64,000 nucleotides of DNA from Hyphomicrobium denitrificans ATCC 51888. GTDB lineage: Bacteria; Pseudomonadota; Alphaproteobacteria; Rhizobiales; Hyphomicrobiaceae. Location: contig NC_014313.1 in NCBI RefSeq assembly GCF_000143145.1, forward strand, positions 2,604,001-2,668,000, in the 5' to 3' direction. Under the pieces are notes generated by a model, which did no database searches, was not told where the DNA came from, and was given only the letters and a program-made list of their open reading frames with translations. Positions 28,458-37,832 of this stretch are shown piece by piece (position 1 is the first letter of the stretch; each line of letters starts with the position of its first letter). The position numbers were made by a program, and so were the translations under genes.

Positions 28458-29651
28458 TTAACGGGAAAAACGCGACTTCAGAAGGCGATAGGCGTCCTTG
28501 AGGCTGAGAGGCTTCGGCAGGCGCGCGCTCAGACGATGGTACATCGCGTATGGGGACGCCGCGAGATTGCGGGCAACGATCAGATCGTAGAGCGGGACGC
28601 ACTCGACCCCGAAGCCGTGCTTGAACGGATGATCGCCTGGTCCGAGATCAAATCGCCGGACACCGCGGGCGGCAAAATACTTCATGGCTTCGATCATTAC
28701 GAGGCGACCGGGCGAGAGATGGCTCCACGCCGTGCCTGTCCCGAGATGCAGCATCGTGAACGTGTCTTCGTGGACGATGCCGAACAGCGTGGCTGCGATC
28801 TCGCCATCGGCTTCGAGCGCGAACAGGGTTGCGAGACCGGCCTCCGATCCATCGATGGCGAGCCGTTCGCAAAAGGCGCGATAGGACGGTTCGTCAAATG
28901 CGCGCTTGTTCCCCGTCGCGCCCTGACGCGGCGACATCTGTTCCTCGAGCACGGCGTAGATATGCGCGGCCTGCTCCGGCGTCTCGGCACGAAAGAAACG
29001 CGGCGCGCCCTGCTTTTCCCAAAGGCGATAGCAGCGCTCGACGTCCTTGCGATATTTTTTTCCAAGTCCGTTCAGGTAGGCGTCGACGCTTTCCGGAATG
29101 GTCAGCAGATTTGTGGAGGAACGCGCGTTCGCAACGCCTCTGCAAACCATTAGCGGATTAGGCGCGCCGCCGATCTCGGCCGTCATGCGATTGAGGCGAA
29201 GGAGATCGACGTCTCGCATTGCACGCATTGCCGAGCGCCAGATGCGCCTTATCGCACTCCGCCGAACGGGACAGGCCGGTCCGACGATCGGTCCGCCATA
29301 AGCCGCAACGCCGAGGTTCGCGAAGCGGGCGACCGTCTGCCTGCGTTTCTTTTGAATGAGCAGCGGAAGGACGAGCGCGACGTCGCCGCTGCTGCGCTCC
29401 GTGACGACGACGAGGCGCGGCATCGCACGTTGTGCGGGCGCGATCTCCTCGTAGAATGCCGTCAGCCAGTCGAGCGTCTGAAAGCCGGTCGAGACGAGAC
29501 CGCGCTGTACCGCATCGAGCGCGGCCAGCGCTTCGTCGGCACCGTCGAAAACTTCCGTTATGTAGCGGGATGCGGGCCATAGCGACAGGCGCGCGTCAAC
29601 GCGGTCTGCGGCTACATACGCCACGCCGTTCCCAACATCAGCCGTCGCCAT
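28458..29651 (-). CDS. GNAT / BioF2-like acyltransferase (CelD family)
   Basis: A 397-residue protein of the Acetyltransf_6 / FemAB-like group: an N-terminal half with [16 protein letters not shown] and [12 protein letters not shown], and a second GNAT-like half with [40 protein letters not shown] and [20 protein letters not shown] followed by [15 protein letters not shown]. Such proteins transfer amino-acyl or acyl groups, often in polysaccharide or cell-envelope synthesis; the substrate here is not known. ATG 29651 begins MATADVG; a start five codons earlier is possible. It lies upstream of hisS by 116 bases and may be transcribed with it. Confidence 0.8.
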   Translation of the reverse strand: MATADVGNGVAYVAADRVDARLSLWPASRYITEVFDGADEALAALDAVQRGLVSTGFQTLDWLTAFYEEIAPAQRAMPRLVVVTERSSGDVALVLPLLIQKKRRQTVARFANLGVAAYGGPIVGPACPVRRSAIRRIWRSAMRAMRDVDLLRLNRMTAEIGGAPNPLMVCRGVANARSSTNLLTIPESVDAYLNGLGKKYRKDVERCYRLWEKQGAPRFFRAETPEQAAHIYAVLEEQMSPRQGATGNKRAFDEPSYRAFCERLAIDGSEAGLATLFALEADGEIAATLFGIVHEDTFTMLHLGTGTAWSHLSPGRLVMIEAMKYFAARGVRRFDLGPGDHPFKHGFGVECVPLYDLIVARNLAASPYAMYHRLSARLPKPLSLKDAYRLLKSRFSR

Positions 29652-29813
29652 ACGCGTTACACTCAACAGGCGATTTCTGATTACCCTCTGCCCAGTCGCA
29701 TCTGCCGCGAGGCAATCATTGCATCGTTTCGCTCGGGATCAAATCGCAATTTGACCGGCTGGCGCTTTGACATTTGGCAAGACGCGAGGGGTTTGCGCTG
29801 CAAGCGCACGCGG

Positions 29814-30581
29814 TCAGTGCGGCCCGACGATGAGCGCCGTTGCGGCGACGAAGAAGGCCGCTTCGAAAACCTGTTCGACCGCGCCCAGAACGTCGCCTGT
29901 ATATCCAGCGATTTTACGCCGGGCGATCAAAGCGATGATGCTCGCAGCAGCGAATGCGAACAGCGCCGCAGCAATGAACGTCGTCGCGCCCAAGAGTAGA
30001 AACCCCGGAATTAACCCTAAAGCCAGCGCCACGGCGATCTCGGATACCGTCAACTCGGAGATCTTCTGGCTGACCTTGGCGACGCCGCCGCCGGCGTGGG
30101 GCAACCTCGACATCGTAACGATGGTGGCGAGGCGGGCGCCCGCATGTCCGGCGACCATGACGAGCGCCGCATTCCACGGGGTCAGCGCAACGAGCGCCGC
30201 GCCTTTCAAAGCGAGCACGGAGATCAACGCGAGAGTGCCATACGTACCGATGCGGCTGTCGCGCATGATTTCGAGGCGGCGCTCGCGCGTGCGTCCACCG
30301 CCGAAGGCGTCCGTCGTATCGGCGAGGCCGTCCTCATGCAATGCGCCGGTGATCGCGATGGCGACGACGATGCCAATGACCGTCGGCAACGGCGCGGGCA
30401 GGAATGCTGCGCTCAAGACGATGGCCGCGCCGGCGATGGCACCAACGATGACACCGACCAGCGGCATGTATTTCGCGGACCGCGCGAGCCAATCCGGCGG
30501 GCAGTCGCCGATCGACCCAACCGGCAGCTGGGTCAGGAATTGCAACGCAATTTTGAAGAACCGGACTTCGCGGGCAATCAT
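29814..30581 (-). CDS. cobS: Adenosylcobinamide-GDP ribazoletransferase (cobalamin synthase)
   Basis: A 255-residue integral membrane enzyme. The diagnostic motif GALHEDGLADTTDAFGGG (about residues 78-95) contains the acidic metal-binding residues, and several hydrophobic segments surround it. It joins adenosylcobinamide-GDP to alpha-ribazole(-phosphate) to finish cobalamin. Its start overlaps the cobT stop by four bases, so the two are coupled, and both hang on the glcDEF transcript. Confidence 0.96.
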   Translation of the reverse strand: MIAREVRFFKIALQFLTQLPVGSIGDCPPDWLARSAKYMPLVGVIVGAIAGAAIVLSAAFLPAPLPTVIGIVVAIAITGALHEDGLADTTDAFGGGRTRERRLEIMRDSRIGTYGTLALISVLALKGAALVALTPWNAALVMVAGHAGARLATIVTMSRLPHAGGGVAKVSQKISELTVSEIAVALALGLIPGFLLLGATTFIAAALFAFAAASIIALIARRKIAGYTGDVLGAVEQVFEAAFFVAATALIVGPH

Positions 30582-31618
30582 GCCGGATGCTCGCCCGGCA
30601 GATCGGCCATGTCGCGCAACATCAATTCCGCCGCGCGGACGAGCGGGATCGCAAGCGCCGCGCCGGTTCCTTCGCCAAGACGCATGTCGAGCGCGAGCAG
30701 CGGCTTCGCGCCGAGGTATTCAAGGATCGCCTTGTGACCGGGTTCGGCGGAGCAGTGTGCGAAGACACAGCACGTTCGTGTTTCGGGATGAAGCGCGATT
30801 GCCGCGAGCGCCGCCACCGTCGAGATGAAGCCGTCGACGACGATGATCCGGCGTGCGGCCGCAGCGGCCGTCATCGCGCCTGCCATCATCGCGATTTCGA
30901 ATCCACCGAATTGCCGGAGCGCTTCGCGGGCGCGCTGGCGCGGATCGTCTTCGCGGATGTTGGCGCGCGATACTACAGACTGAAGCGTTTTGCGTTTGTG
31001 GTCGAGGCCGAGCGCCGGTGCGCCCGCACCCGGGCCGACGAGCAGGGCAAGATCGATCCCGGTCAGCGCGTGCGCGACGAGCGCGGCGGCGCTGGTGTTG
31101 CCAATGCCGATCTCACCGTATCCGACGATGCCGACGCCTTGAAGCCCGGCGTCGATCGCGCGTCCGGCTTCGAGCGCTCTGGTGCATTCGTCCGGCGTCA
31201 TGGCCGGTTCGACGTTTGAATTTTTTGTTCCGGCTGCGATGCGGCGCTCGATCAAATGATCATGCGCGGGCAACGGTTCGATCATGCCCGCATCGACAAG
31301 CACGACATCGATGCCGGAAGCGCGCGCGAAGACATTGATGCCGGCGCTGCCCGCCAGAACCATTTTCGCGATCTCGCGCGTGACGGCCGAGGGGTACGCG
31401 GTCACGCCTTCCGCGGTCAGACCGTGATCGGCAGCGAAGACGAGGATTTTCGCGTGGCCGAGATCCGGGCGCAGCGAGCCGCTCACCATGCCGACCTGCA
31501 GCGCAAGATCTTCGATGCGGCCGAGCGAGCCGACGGGCTTGGCCTTGCCGCGAATGCGTGCGCGAAGCTCAGCCTCGAGCGCTGAACGCGCAGCCGTGTC
31601 CTTATCGATGACGTTCAT
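30578..31618 (-). CDS. cobT: Nicotinate-nucleotide--dimethylbenzimidazole phosphoribosyltransferase
   Basis: A 346-residue CobT. KPVGSLGRIEDLALQ near residue 26, FAADHGLTAEGVTAYPSAVT near 61, GEIGIGNTSAAAL near 170 and MRLGEGTGAALAIP near the C terminus, whose Glu is the catalytic base, are all present. It makes alpha-ribazole phosphate, the lower ligand of B12. The start overlaps the glcF stop by four bases (31615-31618) and its end overlaps cobS, giving an unbroken coupled series. Confidence 0.97.
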   Translation of the reverse strand: MNVIDKDTAARSALEAELRARIRGKAKPVGSLGRIEDLALQVGMVSGSLRPDLGHAKILVFAADHGLTAEGVTAYPSAVTREIAKMVLAGSAGINVFARASGIDVVLVDAGMIEPLPAHDHLIERRIAAGTKNSNVEPAMTPDECTRALEAGRAIDAGLQGVGIVGYGEIGIGNTSAAALVAHALTGIDLALLVGPGAGAPALGLDHKRKTLQSVVSRANIREDDPRQRAREALRQFGGFEIAMMAGAMTAAAAARRIIVVDGFISTVAALAAIALHPETRTCCVFAHCSAEPGHKAILEYLGAKPLLALDMRLGEGTGAALAIPLVRAAELMLRDMADLPGEHPA

Positions 31619-32979
31619 GCTCCGATATAGTCCTCAACACTGCGCTTGGGTTGCGGAACGTCCGTCGAATATTGCGCGAGACCTTCAAGGCCGGGCGGCA
31701 CGGGACCGCCGTGTGCCCAGTCGAGCAGCTCGATGGTGTGAACGACGGGGATGTCCAACCCCGACTGCAATTGCTGAATGCAGCCGATGTTCCCTGCTGC
31801 CACGACGTCGGGGCGGAGCGTCTTGATATTTCCCGCCTTGCGGTCACGTAGCGCACCCGCGATCTCGGGCTGCACAATGTTGTAAATCCCCGCCGAGCCG
31901 CAGCAGAGATGGCTTTCGGGGATATCGAGGACCGTGAAGCCCGCTTTTTTCAGAAGCGATTTCGGCTGAGACGTGACCCGCTGTCCGTGCTGCAGCGAGC
32001 AGGCCGAGTGATACGCGACCTTGAGACTCGACCAGCGTTTCGGCGCTCCGAAATCGTGGCCGTCGAGAAATTCGGTCACGTCCTTCGCCATTGCCGCGAT
32101 GTCCTTGGCGCGTTTGGCGAACTCGGTTTCGTGGCGCAGCAGATGGCCGTAATCCTTCACCGTCGTGCCGCAGCCCGAGGTGTTGATGATGATGGCATCG
32201 ACACCGCCCTTGGCGATTTCCTTGCTCCAGGCCGCGACGTTGGCGCGGGCGAACTTGACTGCCTCCTCCTCGCGTCCGATGTGCTGGCTCAATGCTCCGC
32301 AGCATCCGGCGCCGTTCGCGACAATCACGTCGATGCCGCCGCGCGCGAAAAGCCGGATCGTCGCGTCGTTGATCTGGGGTCGCAGAACCTGTTGCGCGCA
32401 ACCGGCGAGAAGAAGCACGCGGCCCGTGCGAACTCCTGTCGGCGACGCCGTTCCGGGGCCGCGAAAGCGTCCGCCATGAGGCGCGTCGGCCGGTGCGAGA
32501 TCGACCATCGCGGCCAGCTCCGGCATCTTGAGCGCGCGAAAGACGGGAGCCATTCGGCGTCCCAGCGGCGCGGCGCGCATCGCCCAGCGGAAGCGGCGCG
32601 GATAAGGAATGATTTCCGCGAGCGCGCGGCGGATCAGGCGATCTTTCAGGCTGCGATTGCCGGTCTTTTCGATGTGACCGCGCGCGATCTCGACGAGATG
32701 CATGTAATCGACGCCAGACGGGCACGTCGTCATGCATGACAGACACGTGAGGCAGCGATCGATATGCTTCGAGACTTCCGGCTTCGCGTCGATGCCCTTT
32801 TCGAGCATGTCCTTGATGGCGTAGATGCGCCCGCGCGGACTATCGCGCTCGTCGCCGAGTACGACATACGTCGGGCACGTCGCCGTGCAGAGCCCGCAAT
32901 GGACGCAGCGGCGCAGAATGCGCTCCGCTCGCGCGATTTCGGGATTCTCAAGCTGCGCTTTTGAAAAGCTGGTGTGCAT
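31615..32979 (-). CDS. glcF: Glycolate oxidase iron-sulfur subunit
   Basis: A 454-residue protein with two ferredoxin-type 4Fe-4S motifs, CVHCGLCTATCP (about 27-38) and CLTCLSCMTTCP (about 77-88), and two CCG domains (AGCAQQVLRPQIN and CCGALSQH; SACSLQHGQRV and CCGSAGIYN). It passes electrons from the flavin subunits of glycolate dehydrogenase to the quinone pool. With GlcD and GlcE upstream in the same direction it forms the complete enzyme. Confidence 0.96.
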   Translation of the reverse strand: MHTSFSKAQLENPEIARAERILRRCVHCGLCTATCPTYVVLGDERDSPRGRIYAIKDMLEKGIDAKPEVSKHIDRCLTCLSCMTTCPSGVDYMHLVEIARGHIEKTGNRSLKDRLIRRALAEIIPYPRRFRWAMRAAPLGRRMAPVFRALKMPELAAMVDLAPADAPHGGRFRGPGTASPTGVRTGRVLLLAGCAQQVLRPQINDATIRLFARGGIDVIVANGAGCCGALSQHIGREEEAVKFARANVAAWSKEIAKGGVDAIIINTSGCGTTVKDYGHLLRHETEFAKRAKDIAAMAKDVTEFLDGHDFGAPKRWSSLKVAYHSACSLQHGQRVTSQPKSLLKKAGFTVLDIPESHLCCGSAGIYNIVQPEIAGALRDRKAGNIKTLRPDVVAAGNIGCIQQLQSGLDIPVVHTIELLDWAHGGPVPPGLEGLAQYSTDVPQPKRSVEDYIGA

Positions 32980-33005
32980 TGCGCCTGACTGTCAGACAGA
33001 AGAGC

Positions 33006-34229
33006 CTATAGATTAGCGTACATGCGCCCGCGATTGAGAAGTCCATCGGGATCGAACGCGGACTTGACCCCGCGTGTCAATCGTTCGATTTCGGGCTTCA
33101 GCGGTTCGAATACATCGACGCTGGCGCGGACTTCCGGTTGCGCACGAATGAGCGTCGCATGGCCGCCGCGAACGGATACCGCGCGACGGACATCGGCGGC
33201 ACCGGCGTCAGCGGCAGCGGGAACCTCGAGCCAGATCAGCCCGCCGCCCCAATCATAGAATGCCGTGGCGTCCATGAATTTTTCGATCGCGAATACGATT
33301 TCGGCGGCCTTCGTCGGCAGCGTCGAAATCCGCCAGAGGCTCGTTTCGGTCGAGAACGGCATGACCGACAGCGTGCGGAATTCGCTCCACAGACTCCAGG
33401 TTTCCTCGGCGTCGAGTTCGATCGGCGTGCCGTAGACCTTCAATGCGGCCTTGAGCTTTTCCTTGCGGCCTTCGATTGCGGCCGAGAACGTTTCCAGTCG
33501 CAACAGCGTGACGGGCTGATCGATGCCCTTCAGTTTTGCCTGCCTCAGACGCGCGGCGCTACCTTTCGGCAGATGCACGGCGCCGGAGACTTCGAGCGGC
33601 GTCGCCATCGTCGTCGTCAGCGCTTCGATCGCAAGATCGTCGGGCAAGCCGGTATAAGCGAGCGTCAGCATCGTCTGCGGCAACGGGGCGACCTTGAACG
33701 TCACTTCGGTCATCACCGCGAGCGTGCCCCAGCTGCCGGTCAATCCGCGCGCGATGTCGAGGCCGGTGACGTTCTTCATCACGCGGCCGCCGGACTTGAA
33801 GAGTTCGCCGCGGCCGTTGACGGCCCGAACGCCGAGAAGGTTGTCGCGTGCGCTTCCTGCGAGAATGCGGCGCGAGCCGGAGAAGTTGGTCGAGAAGACG
33901 CCGCCGATCGACAACGCGCCACCCGGAGCGCCGGTTGCGGGTCCGAGATCGATCGGCTCGAAGGCGAGCATTTGGCCGCGTGCGGCGAGCAGCGATTCAA
34001 TTTCATAGACCGGTGTTCCGGCGCGCGCCGACATCACGATCTCGGTCGGCTCGTAAAGCGTGACGCCTTTGAGGCCCGCCGTCGACAGCACGACATCGGA
34101 GCGCGCGACGCGGCCGGCGTTCCGCAACGCGCCGTGGCCGACGATCTCGACACGCCGTTTCTGCGCGGCGAGCTTCGCGATCATCGACTGCAACTCCCAT
34201 TCGGCTGCTGGTCGCAAAAGTTCGGTCAC
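33006..34229 (-). CDS. glcE: Glycolate oxidase FAD-binding subunit GlcE
   Basis: A 407-residue FAD_binding_4 protein. ILAGSARDNLLGVRAVNGRG, SGGRVMKNVTGLDIARGLTG and GSWGTLAVMTEVTFKVAPLP are the typical GlcE blocks in the middle of the protein, and the C terminus has FDPDGLLNRGRMY. It binds FAD and acts with GlcD in oxidation of glycolate to glyoxylate. It sits 26 bases upstream of glcF and 14 bases below glcD. Confidence 0.95.
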   Translation of the reverse strand: MTELLRPAAEWELQSMIAKLAAQKRRVEIVGHGALRNAGRVARSDVVLSTAGLKGVTLYEPTEIVMSARAGTPVYEIESLLAARGQMLAFEPIDLGPATGAPGGALSIGGVFSTNFSGSRRILAGSARDNLLGVRAVNGRGELFKSGGRVMKNVTGLDIARGLTGSWGTLAVMTEVTFKVAPLPQTMLTLAYTGLPDDLAIEALTTTMATPLEVSGAVHLPKGSAARLRQAKLKGIDQPVTLLRLETFSAAIEGRKEKLKAALKVYGTPIELDAEETWSLWSEFRTLSVMPFSTETSLWRISTLPTKAAEIVFAIEKFMDATAFYDWGGGLIWLEVPAAADAGAADVRRAVSVRGGHATLIRAQPEVRASVDVFEPLKPEIERLTRGVKSAFDPDGLLNRGRMYANL

Positions 34230-34243
34230 GAACGCACCATGTG

Positions 34244-35716
34244 CTAGGCGGCCTCAGGCGTGCTCGCGGCGCGGCCCGAGCGCATCGTCTCTGTCGCCGC
34301 CAGCGGGAAAACTTTTGCCGGGTTCAAACGCCACGTCGGATCGAACACGGTTTTAATGCGCATCTGAACTGCAAGATCGGTCGCAGAAAATTGCGATGCC
34401 ATCAGCTCGCGCTTTTCGATGCCCACGCCATGCTCGCCGGTGAGGCAGCCGCCCAGCTCGACGCAAAGCTTGAGGATCGCTTCGCCGGCAGCTTCGGCGC
34501 GATCGGCTTGGCTGTCGTCGTTCGCATCATAGAGGATCAGCGGATGCAGGTTGCCGTCGCCCGCGTGGAAGATGTTGGCGACTTTCAAATCGTGCTCGGC
34601 GCAAATCTGGCTGATGCGCGTCAACGCGTGCGGAAGCTGCGCGAGCGGGATCGTGCCGTCCATGCAAAGGTAATCGGATATGCGCCCGATGGCGCCGAAG
34701 GCGGCCTTGCGCCCGGCCCAGATGCGCGCGCTCTGCTCGGGTCCGGAACTCATGACGACGGTTTTCGGATCGTGCGCCGCCGCGATTTCGGCGATGCGGG
34801 CGAGCAGGATGCCGATTTCGTTTTCCGAGCCTTCGACCTCGACGATCAGCAAGGCTTCCACATCGAGCGGATAACCGGCTCCGGCGAAGGCTTCGCAGAC
34901 TTCGATTGCGGCTCGGTCCATGTATTCGATCGCTACCGGAATGATGCCAGCCGCGATGATCGCGGCAACGCAACTGCCCGCAGCTTCCGGCGAGCGGAAG
35001 CCGATCATCAGCGGGCGCGCGCCTTCGGCGGACGGAAGGATTTTGACGGTCGCTTCGGTGACGACGCCGAGCTGGCCTTCCGAGCCGATCATCAGGCTCA
35101 AGAGATCGTAGCCGTTGCGTTCGAGCGAGGTGCCGCCGATGTCGACGATCGTACCGTCGATCAGCACCATCTTGACGCCAAGCACGTTGTGGGTCGTCAC
35201 GCCGTATTTGAGGCAATGCGCGCCGCCGGAATTCATCGCGAGATTGCCGGCGATGGTGCAGGCGAGTTGCGACGACGGATCGGGCGCGTAGAAGAAACCT
35301 TTCGGCGCCACGCGCGAGGTGATTTCGAGATTGGTGATACCGGCTTCGACGCGCGCGAAGCGATTGACGTAGTCGACCTCGATCACGCGATTCATTTTCG
35401 AAACGCAGAGGACGATGGCGTCCTCAGTCGGCAGCGCGCCGCCGCAGAGCGACGTGCCCGCGCCGCGCGGAATGACCTTGACGTCGTTCTCGTGGCAGAA
35501 CTTCAGAATCTTCGAAACGTCTTCGGTCGTGCGCGGCAGCACGACGAGCATCGGGACGTTGCGATATGCGGTGAAGGCGTCGGTCTCGTAGGCGCGGCGC
35601 CCGTCCTCGTCGAGAATGAGAAGGTCCGCGCCGACACGGGCTTTCAAATCTTCGATCAAAATCGGGCGGCGACGGATCACGCCGGCATCCGGTTCAGGCA
35701 GCTCGATATGTGGCAT
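34244..35716 (-). CDS. glcD: Glycolate oxidase subunit GlcD (FAD-linked)
   Basis: A 490-residue FAD-linked oxidase. VIPRGAGTSLCGGALP (FAD pyrophosphate loop, about residues 85-100), NSGGAHCLKYGVTTHNVLG, SEGQLGVVTEATVKILP, and the C-terminal GEHGVGIEKRELM and FDPTWRLNPAKVFP identify GlcD. It oxidises glycolate (or D-lactate) to glyoxylate (pyruvate). ATG 35716 was chosen, with AGGAG ten bases upstream; an in-frame TTG two codons earlier is possible. First gene of the glcDEF-cobTS series. Confidence 0.95.
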   Translation of the reverse strand: MPHIELPEPDAGVIRRRPILIEDLKARVGADLLILDEDGRRAYETDAFTAYRNVPMLVVLPRTTEDVSKILKFCHENDVKVIPRGAGTSLCGGALPTEDAIVLCVSKMNRVIEVDYVNRFARVEAGITNLEITSRVAPKGFFYAPDPSSQLACTIAGNLAMNSGGAHCLKYGVTTHNVLGVKMVLIDGTIVDIGGTSLERNGYDLLSLMIGSEGQLGVVTEATVKILPSAEGARPLMIGFRSPEAAGSCVAAIIAAGIIPVAIEYMDRAAIEVCEAFAGAGYPLDVEALLIVEVEGSENEIGILLARIAEIAAAHDPKTVVMSSGPEQSARIWAGRKAAFGAIGRISDYLCMDGTIPLAQLPHALTRISQICAEHDLKVANIFHAGDGNLHPLILYDANDDSQADRAEAAGEAILKLCVELGGCLTGEHGVGIEKRELMASQFSATDLAVQMRIKTVFDPTWRLNPAKVFPLAATETMRSGRAASTPEAA

Positions 35717-35871
35717 CGCCAAACATCTCCTCAGCGACCACCCCGTAATCGGCCGTGCGCCACGCAGCCTTAAAGCTCACTGCAGCGGCTGTTAAGCATC
35801 CTTGCACGCGGCGGTGTGGCGAGCAATATCCGGTTGCATCATGTTGTAGAGATAGACTTTTCGGCGAACGC

Positions 35872-36207
35872 TCAGCGATGATCGGAGCGGCCTTGGAATT
35901 TTGGCAACCGAAACTCCGGAGGCCCGCGAAATTCCGGGGCACCGCGAAACTCTTTCGGCGCGTGTCCTTCTCGCTCCCGGCCACGGACCCGATCCTGTGC
36001 AAAGCATCCGCTCAAGCACGATTGCAGCGAGGAATCGCAGCGCGGCGAGTACAGCAGCTTCGTGTTCATGCGGCAGGCGTTATGTTGAGCGCGGCAGCCG
36101 TCAGCGCATGGGTCTGCGAAGGCCGGTCCAGACACGGCCGCAAGAATCAGGCCCAGCAGGATGACAATGCGCGCCAATCCTTTTTTGCTCCCTGCGGTCT
36201 GCACCAT
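35872..36207 (-). CDS. Small exported cysteine-rich protein of unknown function
   Basis: A 111-residue protein starting MVQTAGSKKGLARIVILLGL, a signal peptide cleaved after AFA. The mature part begins DPCADGCRAQHNACR and continues YSPRCDSSLQSCLSGCF, so it has six cysteines in two CxxxC-type groups, likely disulfide-bonded, before a basic Pro/Arg/Phe-rich tail with repeats EFRGAPEFRGPPEFR. GGACGGAAG precedes ATG 36207. No known family recognised. Confidence 0.5.
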   Translation of the reverse strand: MVQTAGSKKGLARIVILLGLILAAVSGPAFADPCADGCRAQHNACRMNTKLLYSPRCDSSLQSCLSGCFAQDRVRGREREGHAPKEFRGAPEFRGPPEFRLPKFQGRSDHR

Positions 36208-36343
36208 ACTTCCGTCCCCAGGTCCCAAGCCGAGATGCGGGACAGCGGGCCAAAAACCAACGCGGGAGACTAAGTCCATAACCCTGAACAATGGCTGAAC
36301 TGCAAGTCTGGCGTCCGCAGCCGGCCCATACCGCAGGCGGATG

Positions 36344-37726
36344 CTAGAACGCAAACTCCTCAAAAATATGGTCAATGTTCTGACCCCAGCGGCCCGCGTA
36401 GCGGTGCAGCAGGTCGTCGGCAACCGTGCGGCCTTCTCCGGCGATGCGCTCGAGAGGGGCGAGATAGATTCTCTCGTCCTCGCTCATCGCGTTGATGCGG
36501 CGGCGGTTCTTCAGGCCGAGGCGAGAGATGTACAGCGCCTGCCGCGCAAGATCGCCGACTGTCGTCGTACGGAACGGAGTTGCGAGCGCCAATTTCGGAA
36601 CTTCAGTTCGGAGGTATTCGCGTTCCTCGGCAGTCCAATCGCGAACCATTTGCCAGGCATGGTCGAGCGCCGTCTCGTCATAGAGGATGCCGGACCAGAA
36701 TGCGGGAAGTGCCGTAATCGACCCCCAGCGCCCGCCGTCAGCGCCGCGCATTTCGAGAAATCGCTTGAGGCGAACCTCGGGAAACAGCGTCGTCAGGTGA
36801 TCGGACCAATCGTCGATCGTCGGATATTCGCCTTCGAAGCCGCGCAAACGGCCCGCCATGAAGTCACGGAACGATGATCCCGCAACGTCGATGTAGTTGC
36901 CGTCGCGGTAGACGAAGTACATCGGCACGTCGAGCGCGTACTCGACATAGCGCTCGTATCCCATACCGTCTTCGAACGCGAACGGCAGCATGCCGGTACG
37001 CCGCTTGTCGGTATCGCGCCAGATTTCGCTGCGTAGCGACTGGAAGCCGTTCGGCTTGCCTTCGGTGAACGGCGAAGCCGCAAACAATGCTGTCGCGATC
37101 GGCTGCAGCGCGAGCGAAACGCGCAGCTTCTTGACCATGTCCGCTTCCGAGCCGAAGTCCAGATTCACCTGAACCGTCGCCGTACGGTACATCATGTCGA
37201 GGCCGCGACTGCCGACCGACGGCATGTAGCGCGTCATCACCTGATAGCGCTTCTTCGGCATCTGCGGGACTTCGTCGAGGCGCCACTTGGGCGAGAAGCC
37301 GACACCGAGAAATCCGATCGCGAGATCTTCGCCGACATCGAGGACTTCGCGGAGATGCCCGTCCGTCTCGACCGCGGTTTCGTGCACGTCGTCGAGCGGG
37401 GCTCCAGACAATTCGAATTGGCCGCCGGGCTCGAGGCTGATCGTGCCGCCCTTTTCGCCATCCGGCCGCTTCAGCGCGATGACGTTGTCGCCTTCCTTGA
37501 TGGCGACCCAGCCGTAGCGCACGATGAGCTCGTCCATCAGGGCGCGGATGCCATCATTGCCGCCGTACGGCACAGGCGCCAGCGAGACGGTGCGGAAGAC
37601 GAACTTCTCGTGCTCGGTGCCGATGCGCCAATCGGACTTCGGCTTCTCGCCTGCCGCGATCCAGCGCACGAGATCGTCACGCGACTCGATCCGTGCGCTT
37701 TCGGCAATCTGTTCCCGCGTCGACAT
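36344..37726 (-). CDS. gshA: Glutamate--cysteine ligase, plant/alphaproteobacterial type
   Basis: A 460-residue GCS2-family ligase. WRIGTEHEKFVF near residue 33, GGTISLEPGGQFELSGAPL near 92, RYMPSVGSRGLDMMYRTATV and QVNLDFGSEADMVKKLRV near 170 are its substrate and ATP-binding blocks, and FLEMRGADGG follows. It makes gamma-glutamylcysteine, the first step to glutathione, which methylotrophs also need for formaldehyde handling. It overlaps nothing; the next gene upstream, rsmE, is in the same direction 106 bases away. Confidence 0.94.
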   Translation of the reverse strand: MSTREQIAESARIESRDDLVRWIAAGEKPKSDWRIGTEHEKFVFRTVSLAPVPYGGNDGIRALMDELIVRYGWVAIKEGDNVIALKRPDGEKGGTISLEPGGQFELSGAPLDDVHETAVETDGHLREVLDVGEDLAIGFLGVGFSPKWRLDEVPQMPKKRYQVMTRYMPSVGSRGLDMMYRTATVQVNLDFGSEADMVKKLRVSLALQPIATALFAASPFTEGKPNGFQSLRSEIWRDTDKRRTGMLPFAFEDGMGYERYVEYALDVPMYFVYRDGNYIDVAGSSFRDFMAGRLRGFEGEYPTIDDWSDHLTTLFPEVRLKRFLEMRGADGGRWGSITALPAFWSGILYDETALDHAWQMVRDWTAEEREYLRTEVPKLALATPFRTTTVGDLARQALYISRLGLKNRRRINAMSEDERIYLAPLERIAGEGRTVADDLLHRYAGRWGQNIDHIFEEFAF

Positions 37727-37832
37727 ACTCGAGTAGCCTGGTCAATCTGAATTAAGCGCGAAGCGGACTCCGCACAGCTGGAGCCTTATGGAGGGGCAAA
37801 ATCGGATCGGCAAGGTGGTGCGAACGCCTGTC

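Noticed and set aside
34241..35773. A 510-codon plus-strand frame opposite glcD
   Set aside because: No ribosome site or family motif; composition is that of the reverse strand of glcD.
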